60,745 bases of DNA, from positions 1 through 60,745 of the forward strand of contig NW_024468295.1 of NCBI RefSeq assembly GCF_002104995.1, read 5' to 3'. Of the stretch, positions 32,625 through 42,822 are shown piece by piece (within the stretch, counting starts at the first letter, position 1; each line of letters begins with the position of its first letter). Both the position numbers and the translations under genes were made by a program. Origin of the DNA: Linderina pennispora. Its lineage: Eukaryota; Kickxellomycota; Kickxellomycetes; Kickxellales; Kickxellaceae. The notes beneath the pieces were generated by a model that worked only from the letters and a program-made list of their open reading frames with translations, did not search any database and was not told the origin of the DNA.

Positions 32625-32768
32625 ACTTTTGCTTCTGCCTTTTTTCCCCTTTTGAATACCGACATCTTATCCTGCTGCATTTCCTTCAATGTCTATGTTG
32701 CCATCGTATGATCTTCATAAAGTAAAGAGGCAATTGTAGTCTACAGCTGCTGGTCTTAGAGCAAAGGT

Positions 32769-34320
32769 TTATTCAGTTTTACTCTTACGCCTGGCTTTCA
32801 TATCTTTGATGACATGCTTGATGGCGTGGAAGAGCGGGATGGCTACAGGCAAAAAGAACGGTAGGTAAATGGCGTACTTGTGCTGATCGGGGAAGTACAG
32901 CATTGAAACCATGGACGGGTCAAAGAACGCACCCTCTGCCTTTGTTGCCGCCACGATAGCATCTTGACATGCGCGGGCATGGTCATGGGCAACGTGTGCG
33001 CGAGTGATTTTAGCTAGTGCTGCAAGCGAAGCATCGACTTGCCCTTTAATGCTATCCATGACGACCATATTCTGCATAGACTCGACTAAGGTAATGAGCG
33101 ACTTCAGGGTGGTGACGGCTGTCTGGCGGTTGTTTGCAAGCCAGCGTCTTGCCAGCGCATCATATTCCCACCCGCTGATGCCCGTTGCGGTGGCTCGCTG
33201 TACGTTCACACGGCCCTTGACAGACGGCAGGGGCGTGTCGCTGCGGATTCCCAAGAGTTCGCGCAGCTGGGCAACAAAGACGCCCATGTACGGCCGCAGG
33301 TCTCCTTGTGAGACCACTATCTGGCCACTTGCGGTCTTGGGGAAATTGGCCACAGCAATGCCGCCCCATTGCGGGATCAAGAATGCGTTGGTCTTTGACT
33401 GTGTGCGGTGGTCGTCAAGAATGTGCATGGGTTGCAGGTCACGTTTCGGCACAAACAGAATAAAGTTGAGCATCGGTGAAACCGGGTCGGTTGATGCTAG
33501 GTTCCAGCTGGCGGAGTTGATAAAGTGTGGCAGGGCATCTGAGGTCAGATACGTGTAGTTGGCGGCACGCTGGGGGGTGACTGGCAGTGGGCCGGCGTGG
33601 TGCAAGACCTGTGAGGATACTGAGAGCTTGGTCAGCGGTCTGACAATATCAATGAATGGCTGCAGGTAGGCGGACAGCGCCTGCTCGATCTCCCAGTCCA
33701 CTGATAGTCCGCCGGTTGGATCCTCGTTGATCAGCGTGAATGTGACAGCGTACTCTGGCGAGTACTTTAGTGCACGGCCCTCAGGTCTGCGTACCTCGCG
33801 CTCTTCTTTTGCCACGATGCGTGCGATCCATTTGGCAACAGCCTCACTGGTGTCTGCCGTGTCTGGCCAGCGGAATCTGTGCCGACCGGGCAGTCCCCAC
33901 TGTTGCACTGACTTCCTCCTGTGTCTCGACAGTGTAATGGCCGGGTAGATCGGGCGCCAGGCCACGTTGCACCTGGGCGGTAAATGCGACGCGCCATTCG
34001 TCGGGCTTGTATGGCAATCTGCTCTTTGCGAGTTTTGTGTCAACCAGCTTCTGCACTTCATTGAGCGAAATGTCAGGCGAATCGACGTAAAAGGTGAAAG
34101 GGATTTCCAGTGCATCGGCTTGTGTGTATTGTGCAATTTCGGTAGAGGGAAGGTCGGCGCGGTATACGCGTGTTGTCGTCCACCACAGCGGCAGGCCCAA
34201 CAGAAACACAGATAATATGCTGAGGACTACCACTATACGGTCGCGATGTACGGATATTATTGCCTTGTCCTGGCCCTTACCGCGCAAAAGGGCCCGAATT
34301 CTGTCGACGAGCGCAGGCAT
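32769..34320 (-). CDS. GPI transamidase component PIG-S (one frameshift)
   Basis: About 516-aa ER membrane subunit of the complex that attaches GPI anchors to proteins. Start MPALVDRIRALLRG at 34320. First membrane segment at residues ~28-48 (VVVLSILSVFLLGLPLWWT), as in the family; luminal part with YAVTFTLINEDP, VDWEIEQALSAYLQPF and SSQVLHHAGPLPV; C-terminal membrane segment (IYLPFFLPVAIPLFHAIKHV) before a basic tail. The frame shifts by one base near 33893, in a variable stretch between VETQEEVSA and TSEAVAKW. Length is a multiple of three plus one, consistent with a single inserted base. Family assignment rests on the LINEDP and VDWEIE segments. Confidence 0.88.
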
Positions 34321-35122
34321 TTGTGTTGGTATGCAGGAGCGGGTGTGCGAATTGGAGGAACAGGAATGCGTGTGGGAACTGGGGAGAGGTGAGGGAAGCT
34401 GTGTGGGTAGGGCGAGCCGCAAAGGTATCGCTAGGCCGCATCAATAACGCTGCAGGCCGGCTCGCAGTGATGCCAGGCTTGAGCCGAGCCGGGCGCCGGT
34501 GACAAAGTACTGCGCAGTACTATAGATCCCCCGTGACAGAACCAAAGGGAGCAATAGCATGGAGGGGGCGCCCGCAATTGGATGGGGTGTTTTTGGTGAA
34601 TATCAGGGCAAAGCGCGCATATCTCTGCGGTATAGTGAGCTCGATTGGCTTTTTGGCGCCTTGGGCTTTTTTTTGAAACCGCGAGTGTGACTCGGGCCAA
34701 GGGCCGGAGGGGATGTGCGCACTATACAGGTCGCCAGGAAGAGTGCTAGCAGAGACGGTATAAAGTTTAATGGGTGTCAAGGTCGCTCTCAATGCTGGCT
34801 CGTCTAAAATTTTTCTTTACTTCTCCAATTCTTCGCTTATTCAACTAGTCTGAGCTGCATTTTTCTTCCTTCTTTTTGCGTCCGTTGTGCAAAAAAAGCT
34901 ACTTTACTTTTACTTTACGAAAAAAGGCACCAAAAAGCCGTTATATCCACTAGGTAAGGCCCGCCCGCCACTCCCACATCCACGACCAGCCCTTTGTGTC
35001 TCCGTATCCCACCAGAAATTAAAATAAACAATACGTTCCACTCACCCCGACGCAGCAGCAGAAGCTAACAGCCAAAACATAGCCCATATAGACACTGTTA
35101 CACGAAACACACTGTATAAAAG
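34321..35122. promoter_or_regulatory. Divergent promoter region, PIG-S and P-loop kinase-like gene
   Basis: 800 bp between divergent starts. Pyrimidine-rich stretch TTTTTCTTCCTTCTTTTTGCG around 34860 and TTTACTTTTACTTTACG near 34905 precede the + gene; a GTATAAAG TATA-like box lies near 34760 and CTGTATAAAAG is 5 bp before its ATG. No other gene. Confidence 0.4.
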
Positions 35123-36517
35123 ATGCCGCAAATGCTTGTACTCATCGGCCTGCCGGGCTGTGGTAAAACGGCGTTCGCCAAGCGCCTAGCGGCGCACGGA
35201 CACAGCTGGGAGCGTATCAACCAGGACGAGTCCGGCAGCCGGTCCCTGTGCGAGCAGCACGCAGCAAAGTTCCTCAAGGAGGGCAAGAATGTGGTCATTG
35301 ATCGGTGCAACTTTGACGAGGACCAGCGCAAAATCTGGGTCAAGATTGCCGAGGACGCGTTTGCACCGGTGGACGCGCTGTACTTTGACATTGACGTCAA
35401 GGTGTGCAAGGAGCGTGTCAAGGCACGCACCAGCCACCCGACGGGCGTCGAGGGCAAGTTTGGCTCTGAGGTTGTTGCGCGCTTTGACCGGCTCATGACC
35501 CGCCCGTCGATTTACGAGGGCTTCCGGTTCATCCACAACATCGCCACCCATCTGCCACCGCCCAAGAAGGGCATGACTGAGGACGAGGTGTTCACGCACA
35601 GCACGATCAGCAGCATCATGGTGATGTTCCCTCCCAGCAAGGAGCCTACACCCTGCAAGGCCGAGCCGCCCAAGGAGGAATGCAAGAAGGAGGAGATCAA
35701 GGTCACCGTCAAGGTCGAGGAGGAGAAGAAGCAGGAGTGCAAGAAGAAGGAGGAGGTAAAGGAGGAGGTCACCGTCAAGGTCAAGGTCGAGGAGGAGACC
35801 ATCAAGAAGAAGAAGGAGCAGAAGGCTGTCGACTTTGTCCAGGCTGACTGGGTCGGCAAGCCGCCTGTCGGGACGATCACCAAGCCCAACGAGGGTTATG
35901 GAACGTACAAGGAGACCAAGGCTATGTGGGAGGACGAGCAGCACACGCAGCACTTCAACCACTCGCTGTACAACGAGCAGGCGGACCGCGAGGTCGGAAA
36001 GGGCCGGGAGGCAGACCGCCGTACGCGCCACGTGCAGCACTCAGACCACATGGTCAACCCGACGCAGGGCCTGGCTCGTGCCTTCGACCACCTGTCCCTG
36101 GACCGCGACCAGCAGGGCCACGAGGTTGAGTGCGATGGCAAGCGGAGACATTTCCACGACCGCTCACACTACTACCACCAGCACGAGCACCAGGAGAACG
36201 CCAAGGCAGGCACCGCACGCACCTACGAGCACAAGCACATGAACAGCTTCCGCCACGTGCACGCTGACAAGCCCGACAAGGCCCGCACAGAGGCGTTTGA
36301 GCACCGCTCGTTCAACTACGCGTACAAGGGCGGCGCCGGCTTCGATCCCGAGCAGGTCATGATGAGTTCGTCAAAGAACAAGCTCAAGTTCGAAGACGAG
36401 ATCAAGGCGTCGTTCCACAACCTGCCTGTCAACGACCACTTCTCGTTTGCCCAGAACGTCAAGTGGGAGACTGAGTTTCCGACAAAGCCCAACTGGAGTG
36501 TCTTTGGTGGCAAGTAA
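35123..36517 (+). CDS. P-loop kinase-like protein with charged linker and histidine-rich C-terminal repeats
   Basis: 464 aa. Residues 1-155 form an AAA_33/polynucleotide-kinase-like domain: Walker A GLPGCGKT at 8-15, VVIDRCNFDEDQRKIW at ~56-71, and ARFDRLMTRPSIYEGF at ~125-140, as in the kinase domains found beside aprataxin or in tRNA/DNA repair kinases. Residues ~185-240 are a highly charged linker with repeats of VTVKVEEE and runs of KKEE. The rest (~260-430) has tandem-like segments rich in H and aromatic residues (HFNHSLYNEQADREV, HSDHMVNP, AFDHLSLD, HYYHQHEHQE, AFEHRSFNYAYKG), repeated every ~25-30 residues. Substrate is unknown; the histidine repeats might bind metal ions. The ORF is intact. 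Confidence 0.75.
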   Translation: MPQMLVLIGLPGCGKTAFAKRLAAHGHSWERINQDESGSRSLCEQHAAKFLKEGKNVVIDRCNFDEDQRKIWVKIAEDAFAPVDALYFDIDVKVCKERVKARTSHPTGVEGKFGSEVVARFDRLMTRPSIYEGFRFIHNIATHLPPPKKGMTEDEVFTHSTISSIMVMFPPSKEPTPCKAEPPKEECKKEEIKVTVKVEEEKKQECKKKEEVKEEVTVKVKVEEETIKKKKEQKAVDFVQADWVGKPPVGTITKPNEGYGTYKETKAMWEDEQHTQHFNHSLYNEQADREVGKGREADRRTRHVQHSDHMVNPTQGLARAFDHLSLDRDQQGHEVECDGKRRHFHDRSHYYHQHEHQENAKAGTARTYEHKHMNSFRHVHADKPDKARTEAFEHRSFNYAYKGGAGFDPEQVMMSSSKNKLKFEDEIKASFHNLPVNDHFSFAQNVKWETEFPTKPNWSVFGGK

Positions 36518-36621
36518 GCATAATCCAAAACCGTCTCCCTCTTCATCCAAACCAACATTGTCATCTTTTTAGCCCTTTCTCTTTTCTTTATTGTCTTTCC
36601 AATTTTCTCTCTAAACCCCCT

Positions 36622-38448
36622 CTACAGCTTGATGTGCGTGTGCGGGTGATGGTGGTAGTGCGGGCATGACGTGACTAGCTGCTGGAAGTTCTCGGCCGGC
36701 AACCACATCCTCTTCTTGACCTCCTCGACGACCTCCATTGAGTATGTTCCATCAGGAATGTCGGCAGTGCCTGCCACGCTGCTCTCCTTGGCCATCTGGA
36801 TCCACGAGTCCTCCTGCGCCAGGTTCTCCTTGACCGCTTGGTGGATAAACGCTGCCGTGATCTGCGCCGAGGTTTCGCGGATGCGCTCGATGCGCGGGTA
36901 CAGCTCGCCACGAGCACGCTCCTCGTCGGTCAGCGAGTTGGCCAGCGCTTTTGATACAGCAAAGATCATGGTGTCGGTGATGCGCTTAGGCTTGCACAGT
37001 ACCGATCCAAGCCCAATGGGTGGGAACACATACATGTTATTGCCCTGGCCTGGAACACGGTCCTCGCCGGTCCCGGGGATCGTATATGTCGGGAACGCGG
37101 TGCCAGATGCAAACAGCACACGGTTGTTTGTATGCACCATGGCCTCCTCAAACGAGCATTCAGCCTTGGTTTCGGGGTTCGATAGCGGGAAAATAATCGG
37201 GCGGTTCGTCTGGTTCAGCTCGTCCATGCGCTTCAGAATACCTTCGTGGAACGCCTTGTAGATGGTTGACAGACCAATGAGTGCCGTCGGCTTGACGTAG
37301 TCGAGCGTCTCCTCCAGCGTCTTGCACTGTGTGGCCCCGTTGTCGTGGCGGGCAAAGTAAATCTTGTGGTCGGCCAGCTTGTCGCCGCGGTTGGCCGTGA
37401 TCATGCCGCGCGAGTCGACAAACCAGAACATAGCCTTGGCCTGCTCCTCTGGGATTCTGTGCTCAATGATAAAGTAGTCAGCCAGCTGCTTGGCGACACC
37501 AACGCCGGCAGAGCCAGCCCCAACGAACAGGATGCGCTGGTTCTTTGGTGGGATTCCAGCCTGCTGCACGGCAGAGATAAAGCCGCCAAGGATAACTGAC
37601 CCGGTGCCCTGGATATCGTCGTTAAAACACAATATCTGGTTGCGCCACTTGTCGAGCAGGCCAAAAGCATGGTCAGTGCTAAAGTCCTCGAACTGGATAA
37701 ACATATTCGGGAATGCCTTGTGCAGCGCAGTGATGATCTTGTCAGCAGCAGCATAGAATGTCTCGTTGTCCGGGCGGCGCTGCCGAATACCAAGGTACAG
37801 CGGGTCCTGGAGGTACTGCTCTGTGTCTGTGCCAAAGTCCAGCACAATCGGCAGGCATTTGTCGGGATGAAGACCAGCCGCAGCTACGTACAGCTGCAGC
37901 TTGCCTACCGGAATACCCATGCCGTTCATGCCCAGATCGCCCAGGCCCAGGATGCGTGAGCCATCGGTGATGACTGTTATCTCGGGCTCGTCACCCTCAA
38001 TCGACTCGCGGTAGTTGCTGATAATCTCATCAATATTGTCGACCTCGGTTATTGGAATGTACAGGCCGTCGACTGCATTGGGTGGCGCCAAGAACGGGTA
38101 AATGTGCGAGTACTCTTGGCATGCCTTGCCTACGGTCGGCGTGTAGATGATGGGAGCAATCTCCTTGAGGTTGTGGAGCACCAGCCGATAGAACAGATTG
38201 ATGTTGGTCGTTCGTACCCACGACAGGAATATGTACTTTTCGATATTTGTGCTTTTGAGCTGGAGCTGCTCCAGCACGCGCTTCTCCTGTATGTCAAAGT
38301 TCTCGACACCCGACGGAACCAGGCCCTTCAGGTGCATGGCGGAGCGTGTGGCATAGGGCAAGGCGGTACCGGCGCTGGAGGCGATCAGGTCAGGCGTGCT
38401 GCTGCGAGACTGGTTGGAAGACGTGGTCTCGGCCATGATAGGTGCCAT
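36622..38448 (-). CDS. Malic enzyme (NAD(P)-dependent)
   Basis: 608 aa, converting malate to pyruvate and CO2 with NAD(P)H production; NADPH from it feeds fatty acid synthesis in zygomycetes. Conserved parts: YTPTVGKACQEYSHIYPF, TDGSRILGLGDLGMNGMGIP (first nucleotide/malate region), IQFEDFSTDHAFGLLDKWR with metal-binding acidic residues, CFNDDIQGTG, and the Rossmann motif ILFVGAGSAGVGVAKQL, then FPLSNPETKAECSFEEA. No clear mitochondrial targeting peptide: the start MAPIMAETTSSNQSRSS is serine-rich and not strongly basic, so it is likely cytosolic. The ORF is intact. It converges with the kinase-like gene (104 bp between stops). Cofactor preference cannot be told by eye. Confidence 0.93.
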   Translation of the reverse strand: MAPIMAETTSSNQSRSSTPDLIASSAGTALPYATRSAMHLKGLVPSGVENFDIQEKRVLEQLQLKSTNIEKYIFLSWVRTTNINLFYRLVLHNLKEIAPIIYTPTVGKACQEYSHIYPFLAPPNAVDGLYIPITEVDNIDEIISNYRESIEGDEPEITVITDGSRILGLGDLGMNGMGIPVGKLQLYVAAAGLHPDKCLPIVLDFGTDTEQYLQDPLYLGIRQRRPDNETFYAAADKIITALHKAFPNMFIQFEDFSTDHAFGLLDKWRNQILCFNDDIQGTGSVILGGFISAVQQAGIPPKNQRILFVGAGSAGVGVAKQLADYFIIEHRIPEEQAKAMFWFVDSRGMITANRGDKLADHKIYFARHDNGATQCKTLEETLDYVKPTALIGLSTIYKAFHEGILKRMDELNQTNRPIIFPLSNPETKAECSFEEAMVHTNNRVLFASGTAFPTYTIPGTGEDRVPGQGNNMYVFPPIGLGSVLCKPKRITDTMIFAVSKALANSLTDEERARGELYPRIERIRETSAQITAAFIHQAVKENLAQEDSWIQMAKESSVAGTADIPDGTYSMEVVEEVKKRMWLPAENFQQLVTSCPHYHHHPHTHIKL

Positions 38449-40029
38449 CGTTTACAGAGGTCAATTGAGTAAGTGTGGGGAGAGCGAAGAAGAAAAAAGT
38501 GCAATATGGTAGTTCAGCGGCAAATCCCCGTCAGCCGCTCTGGCTATATATACATGGCCGCGGCCCTGTGATAATCTGCTTTATTCTCCTTTTGTAAGCG
38601 GGCAATATCGGGCACATTGGTGCATAAAGCCATGTCGGAAAAAGCAGCCCGGCGAAAGGCGAGGCTTTCCAGCCAGTCCAAGCAAGAGAAAAAACCACAC
38701 CCCGCCACCACCTGTTTGCGGTGTCGGAAAACCTGCTCGCCTTTCCCGGCATCCTCCGCTGTAAACACTGCTTTTTTATTTTTGCGTGCCCCGTGCGCAC
38801 TGGGACATAATGCTCACATCAAGTTTTGCAAATCCCCTCCCTTTCTTCTGCGCACGCGATGGCTGTTCATTCTTGGAAAGCTGGGGCAAAGCGGCCCGGC
38901 TTGGGGGAGAGGCGAAGTTGGGGAGGCTTTTGTTGTCGTTCGCGGCTGTAGCGGCTATTGCGTGCAAATACTCTGACCGAGTTTCACCTTGAAACAATCT
39001 GCTGCTTCCACCTGCCCCCTTAATGTCTCGAAAAAGGCCTGGCTACTGTCATCATATACCCCCCTGTTCCCACCCCCTTTCTCCCCCTTCATAAAAAGCA
39101 GCATCGAGCCACACACATGCCTTTCTGTCTGCAAGTTTACCACTTTCCTGGTGCCATCCTTGATGCGCCCGCCATGTATTCGTCTGCATGGCCGATATAA
39201 ATTCTTACTGGACACATGACCTGTTGGTAATTCTAGTACACTATCATACTGAATGCATGCTCATAAATCTCCTACCATGGCGCTCTCAAGCTGCGCTGGT
39301 TGATGTCTTGATTGGATCCTTCCATGAAAGCAGTCAAGTGTAAGAGCAGTGGCTGGAAGAACACCATAGAGTCTTGGCTAACTTAATGTATATGCTCAGA
39401 GCTCCATTCCAATCTTGCTGCTAGTGAGTACATGGACTGTGCCCTAGTTGCAGCTATCACACTTTGTTCACCTAGGCTAGTCGACCCTGGCCGCTTGTAT
39501 CCAGAACTGCCTTCCAAGTGTGAATAATGCTAATCGCCATGGGCAGTTTGAGCCACACTTTGGCTCTAGAAGCTGCTCATCCCTCTTTGTATAGATCTAA
39601 TACATGTGATATACGGTTGCTCAAACAGGCTTATGCAGATCACTACCAACTTTGAAATGCACCAAGCTACATATCCTTTTGACAATCTGGGCAAATGTGA
39701 CCTTTTGATGGCAGCAAATCGAAAACCCCAATGAAACCTCATCTAGCAACTGATTGTTTACTTTGGATGATCTTGTCATTCAGTCAGGTGATGCCTGACT
39801 GTCGATCTCATTCACATATATGAGTCTACTAATGGTATATGCTCTGGATACGATGTTCCTACTGCCAAATAGTGAATTCAAACTTGAGTAACTATACACA
39901 ACACATAGGTGAGTAGTCTGCAGCTATTATTTTTAATAGAAAGTTAGAAGCTCTATTATCGAATAATAAATGCATTCTAATATTAAAGAAAGCCTTGGCA
40001 AGTAAAAGCAACTGATAGACTAAAGGATA
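38449..40029. other. Long intergenic region, malic enzyme promoter then decayed DNA
   Basis: 38449-39220 contains the malic enzyme promoter (GGCTATATATACATGG TATA-like near 38540) and pyrimidine-rich DNA (CCCCCTGTTCCCACCCCCTTTCTCCCCC near 39060). 39250-39900 has short broken reading frames (e.g. SEYMDCALVAAITLCSPR near 39420) suggesting a decayed gene, family unknown. 39900-40029 becomes AT-rich. Confidence 0.4.
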
Positions 40030-40321
40030 GGAGATCAGTCAGAAATTGTTAGCTATTTAATTATTTTTATTATTTTTATTATTTTCTTATTCTGATGCCA
40101 AATATGGTGCTTCTATGAAACCCCCTTTGGCATCCTGAAAAATTTCAATTGATTTCTTATGACCCAGCCTCTATCTCAGTAGAAGCATATTAATTGTGTA
40201 TTAACTGAAATTTTTTAGGATGCTGATGGGGGTTTTATAGAAGTATAAAAAAATATAAAAAATAATAAGTTTTAAAGTTGAAACTATCTTTTACTAAGTT
40301 TAGTAATTGTGAATGACCTCC
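40030..40321 (+). repeat. Degenerate solo hairpin repeat (copy E3)
   Basis: Begins GGAGATCAGTCAGAAAT and ends GTGAATGACCTCC like E2, but has lost ~100 bp to the right of the hairpin and carries many substitutions (e.g. CCCTTTGGCATC). Its loop is in the E1 orientation. Inserted at the edge of the segmental duplication copy B; left flank GGATA and right flank TATCAG show at most a 2-bp duplication. Confidence 0.88.
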
Positions 40322-40571
40322 TATCAGATAGACAACAGCATGTTTAACTCTGTATATTGACATGGAATTATCTAGCCCTCATAGAAATACTTGATACAAA
40401 TGGGTCATAGTATGTTGGATCACAGTTGTACATTTGCATCTACTTAAACACCTAAGTAATAATACCTTCAGTGCAGCTCAGTTAAATACTAATACAGATA
40501 GGGTCAGAGCAGACAGAAATTTTCGGTATTTGCTAGACGATGGTAGCAGGACTGAAACTGCATATTGCTAT

Positions 40572-40968
40572 GGAGGCCATTCATAAATATAAAAGTTTAA
40601 AGAAACTAAATATCTGTTAACAGAATAACCAATTAACAAATAAGAAATCAATTACTAACAGTAGATAAATATTTTAAAAAACAGAATGTTTAGCAATGGC
40701 CAAAAAGATTCTAGCAACTAGATTAACAAACAAACAAAGATGCCAAATATGGTGCTTCTACGAAACCCCCTTCGGCATCCTGAAAAATTTCAGTTGATAC
40801 ACAATTAATATGCTTCTACTGAGATACAGGCTGGGTCACAAGAAATCAACTGAAATTTTTCAGGATGCCGAAGGGGGTTTCGTAGAAGCACCATATTTGG
40901 CATCAGAACAAGAAAACAATAAAAATATTAATAATTATTAAATAGCTAACCATTTCTGACTGATCTCC
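40572..40968 (-). repeat. Full-length solo hairpin repeat (copy E4) with target duplication
   Basis: 397 bp, opposite strand to E1/E2. Palindrome arms 40739-40798 and 40845-40904 with loop 40799-40844 (E1 orientation when read on its own strand). Flanks: ...GCTATG and TATGTCG..., while copy A of the duplication has the uninterrupted GCTATGTCG. This gives a duplication of TATG if the element lacks its first G, or TAT with symmetric GGAG...CTCC ends. It has no coding capacity, so it behaves like a MITE or solo terminal repeat. Confidence 0.95.
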
Positions 40969-41069
40969 TATGTCGAAAGCAGTTACATAGCAGCATATCC
41001 TGCTATTCTTGTATATTTTAATTTTCTATTTTCTAACATGATTGTTTCGGATCAGCGTTTGTGCTGATT

Positions 41070-41151
41070 GTCAATATGCCCGAGTGGTTAAGGGGAGTGA
41101 CTAGAAATCACTTGGGCTCTGCCCGCACAGGTTCAAATCCTGTTGTTGACG
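41070..41151 (+). tRNA. tRNA-Ser (AGA), duplicate copy
   Basis: Same sequence as 23181-23262, with anticodon loop CTAGAAA. It is the unmutated island in an otherwise mutated duplicate. Confidence 0.95.
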
Positions 41152-41690
41152 ATTCCTTTTTGCCTCGTGCTCCCATTTTTATTCCGTTCGCTGCCTGTGT
41201 GTTCCTGGGAAACCGACTGTGCTATCTCTTTTGTGGCATTATCCTAACGCAAAAATGAGTGGGTACTCGTGGCGATGGCTATTGGTAGTACTAAATTCCC
41301 ACTTCAGATATACCTTTTTCTTGACAAATGCTTAAGGCTGTCTTATTGCTTTTATTATTGCCTTTACTCTACACTTAGTATCATATTCATAGATAGTGTA
41401 CACCCCACAACTATTACTATAGTAACTGCATTTGATGCTCTGATAGATTCATAAAATGATATCACCAGTATTACTAGGCATATTGATACTATTATTATTT
41501 GCAAAATATATAGGGATGCACTTTTATACCTAGTTATTATTCTAGTAAACTCTAGGTATTATCCTATCTGGGTTATGAATCTACTACTAGTATCTGCTAT
41601 GTTTATAAGAGGGTTGGTATAGGCTTATGGAGCTAAAGGTAATAGTGGCCTCATCTTAGTTGATGGCATAGGTAGCCTATAGGGGCCATT

Positions 41691-42339
41691 CTTTGACATA
41701 TAAATTTCTAAAATTTATAATTTAGTTAGTTATTTGATTAATTATTTTCATAATAGTTTTTTATTACTAATTATTTTTAGTTTAGATATTATTAAATATT
41801 ATATCCAGAATATTTCTATATTTATAAATGATTATTAAGATAAAATATTTTTCTTAATATTTTACCTAAACTGCTACTAGTATCTAAGAAAAGTTTTAGT
41901 AAATATGATTTTAACTAGTATAAAAAACTTTGCATATTTAGGGTTAATTACCTTTGGGTAATAAAAGTCAATATCCCAATAGATATAGTTAAATAACCAT
42001 AATGAAATACTATTTACTGAATCTTTTCTAAGATACTACTAGTAGTTTAGGTGAAATTTATATTTTACTAAAATTACCAGTATTTATAATATGTTTAATC
42101 AATTTATAGTCAGATAAGTAACCCTATATATCCTCTAATATATAGTGTACAACAATTGGTATATCTCAGGATAATCTGGCAAGAACTACTATAAAGCATA
42201 AGGACTATATATGGTCCAAACTAACTTTACTATATTTAAGTTTTAATATAGTTTTATATTTTCTATTAAATTCATAGTTGACTAGAAACTAGTTTAGTTA
42301 TACTGTTGTATTTATTGAATGTATAGGGATTATAAAGGT
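41691..42339. other. Extremely AT-rich decayed DNA
   Basis: Almost no CpG and very low C+G, no ORF. Texture is that of repeat DNA worn down by C-to-T mutation. A weak phrase CTACTAGTAGTTTAGGTGAAATTTA near 42038 echoes the reverse complement of TTTACCTAAACTGCTACTAGTATC (41860), suggesting an old inverted repeat. Confidence 0.5.
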
Positions 42340-42822
42340 TATAACTACTACTAATGAAAAGAAGGAAAAGGAATGGATGAGTTGCTTAGGGGTATTTTCA
42401 ATATAGCAATCTATACTGTTGATATTCAGGGTCCAGAGTCCCCCTGCGCCACCATAGACAAGGCCGAAACACATACGTACAAAGGCCCAGACAGATGATC
42501 AGCCTTCCTTCTTCCCCTTAGTCATTTTTTGGATAAGTTATTTATTCCATATATTTATTAACTACTTATTCCCTAAGGTAACATATGCAACTTATTAGAG
42601 GCTAAACATTGCCTTTATATTATAGGCTGTAGTGGGGATCTTGTTGGTGGCTGGCTTGCTATCACCTAATTCGACTGACGTGTCGACGTCAGAGGCAGCT
42701 GCAGTGGGCGTGCAACAATGCTTTCCTATTTTAAAAAAAAAAAAGAACATATGGAAAATATTGAAATTTGATGTTGGCATGTGGAACTATTACTATATAT
42801 ATACAAAAATTTCGAGCCGAGC
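42340..42822 (-). repeat. Dispersed relic related to 26900-27140
   Basis: Shares GAAAAGAAGGAAAAGGAATGG-like leader and the GTCGACGTCAGAGGCAGC block with 26900-27140. Minus-strand ORF 42595-42780 is the counterpart of the short ORF there. Ends directly at the LTR insertion site. Confidence 0.45.

Larger units (their letters stand above)
31902..32634. repeat. Near-perfect 318-bp-arm palindrome carrying two divergent tRNA-Ser genes
   Basis: Left arm ~31902-32219 and right arm ~32318-32634 are reverse complements with essentially one indel visible (AAAAA versus AAAA beside the tRNA 3' end). The 98-bp spacer is unique. Each arm holds a complete tRNA-Ser(GCT) gene plus ~225 bp of its upstream DNA, with 5' ends facing the centre. 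Either a recent inverted duplication or a fold-back assembly artefact. Confidence 0.95.
40322..41690 (+). repeat. Segmental duplication copy B (mutated, with hairpin repeat insertion)
   Basis: Second copy of 22830-23800. Within the tRNA gene the two copies are identical, but outside it, especially 41290-41690, copy B differs mainly by C-to-T and G-to-A changes and has lost most CpG sites. One solo hairpin repeat (40572-40968) is inserted. Followed by extremely AT-rich DNA. Confidence 0.88.
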
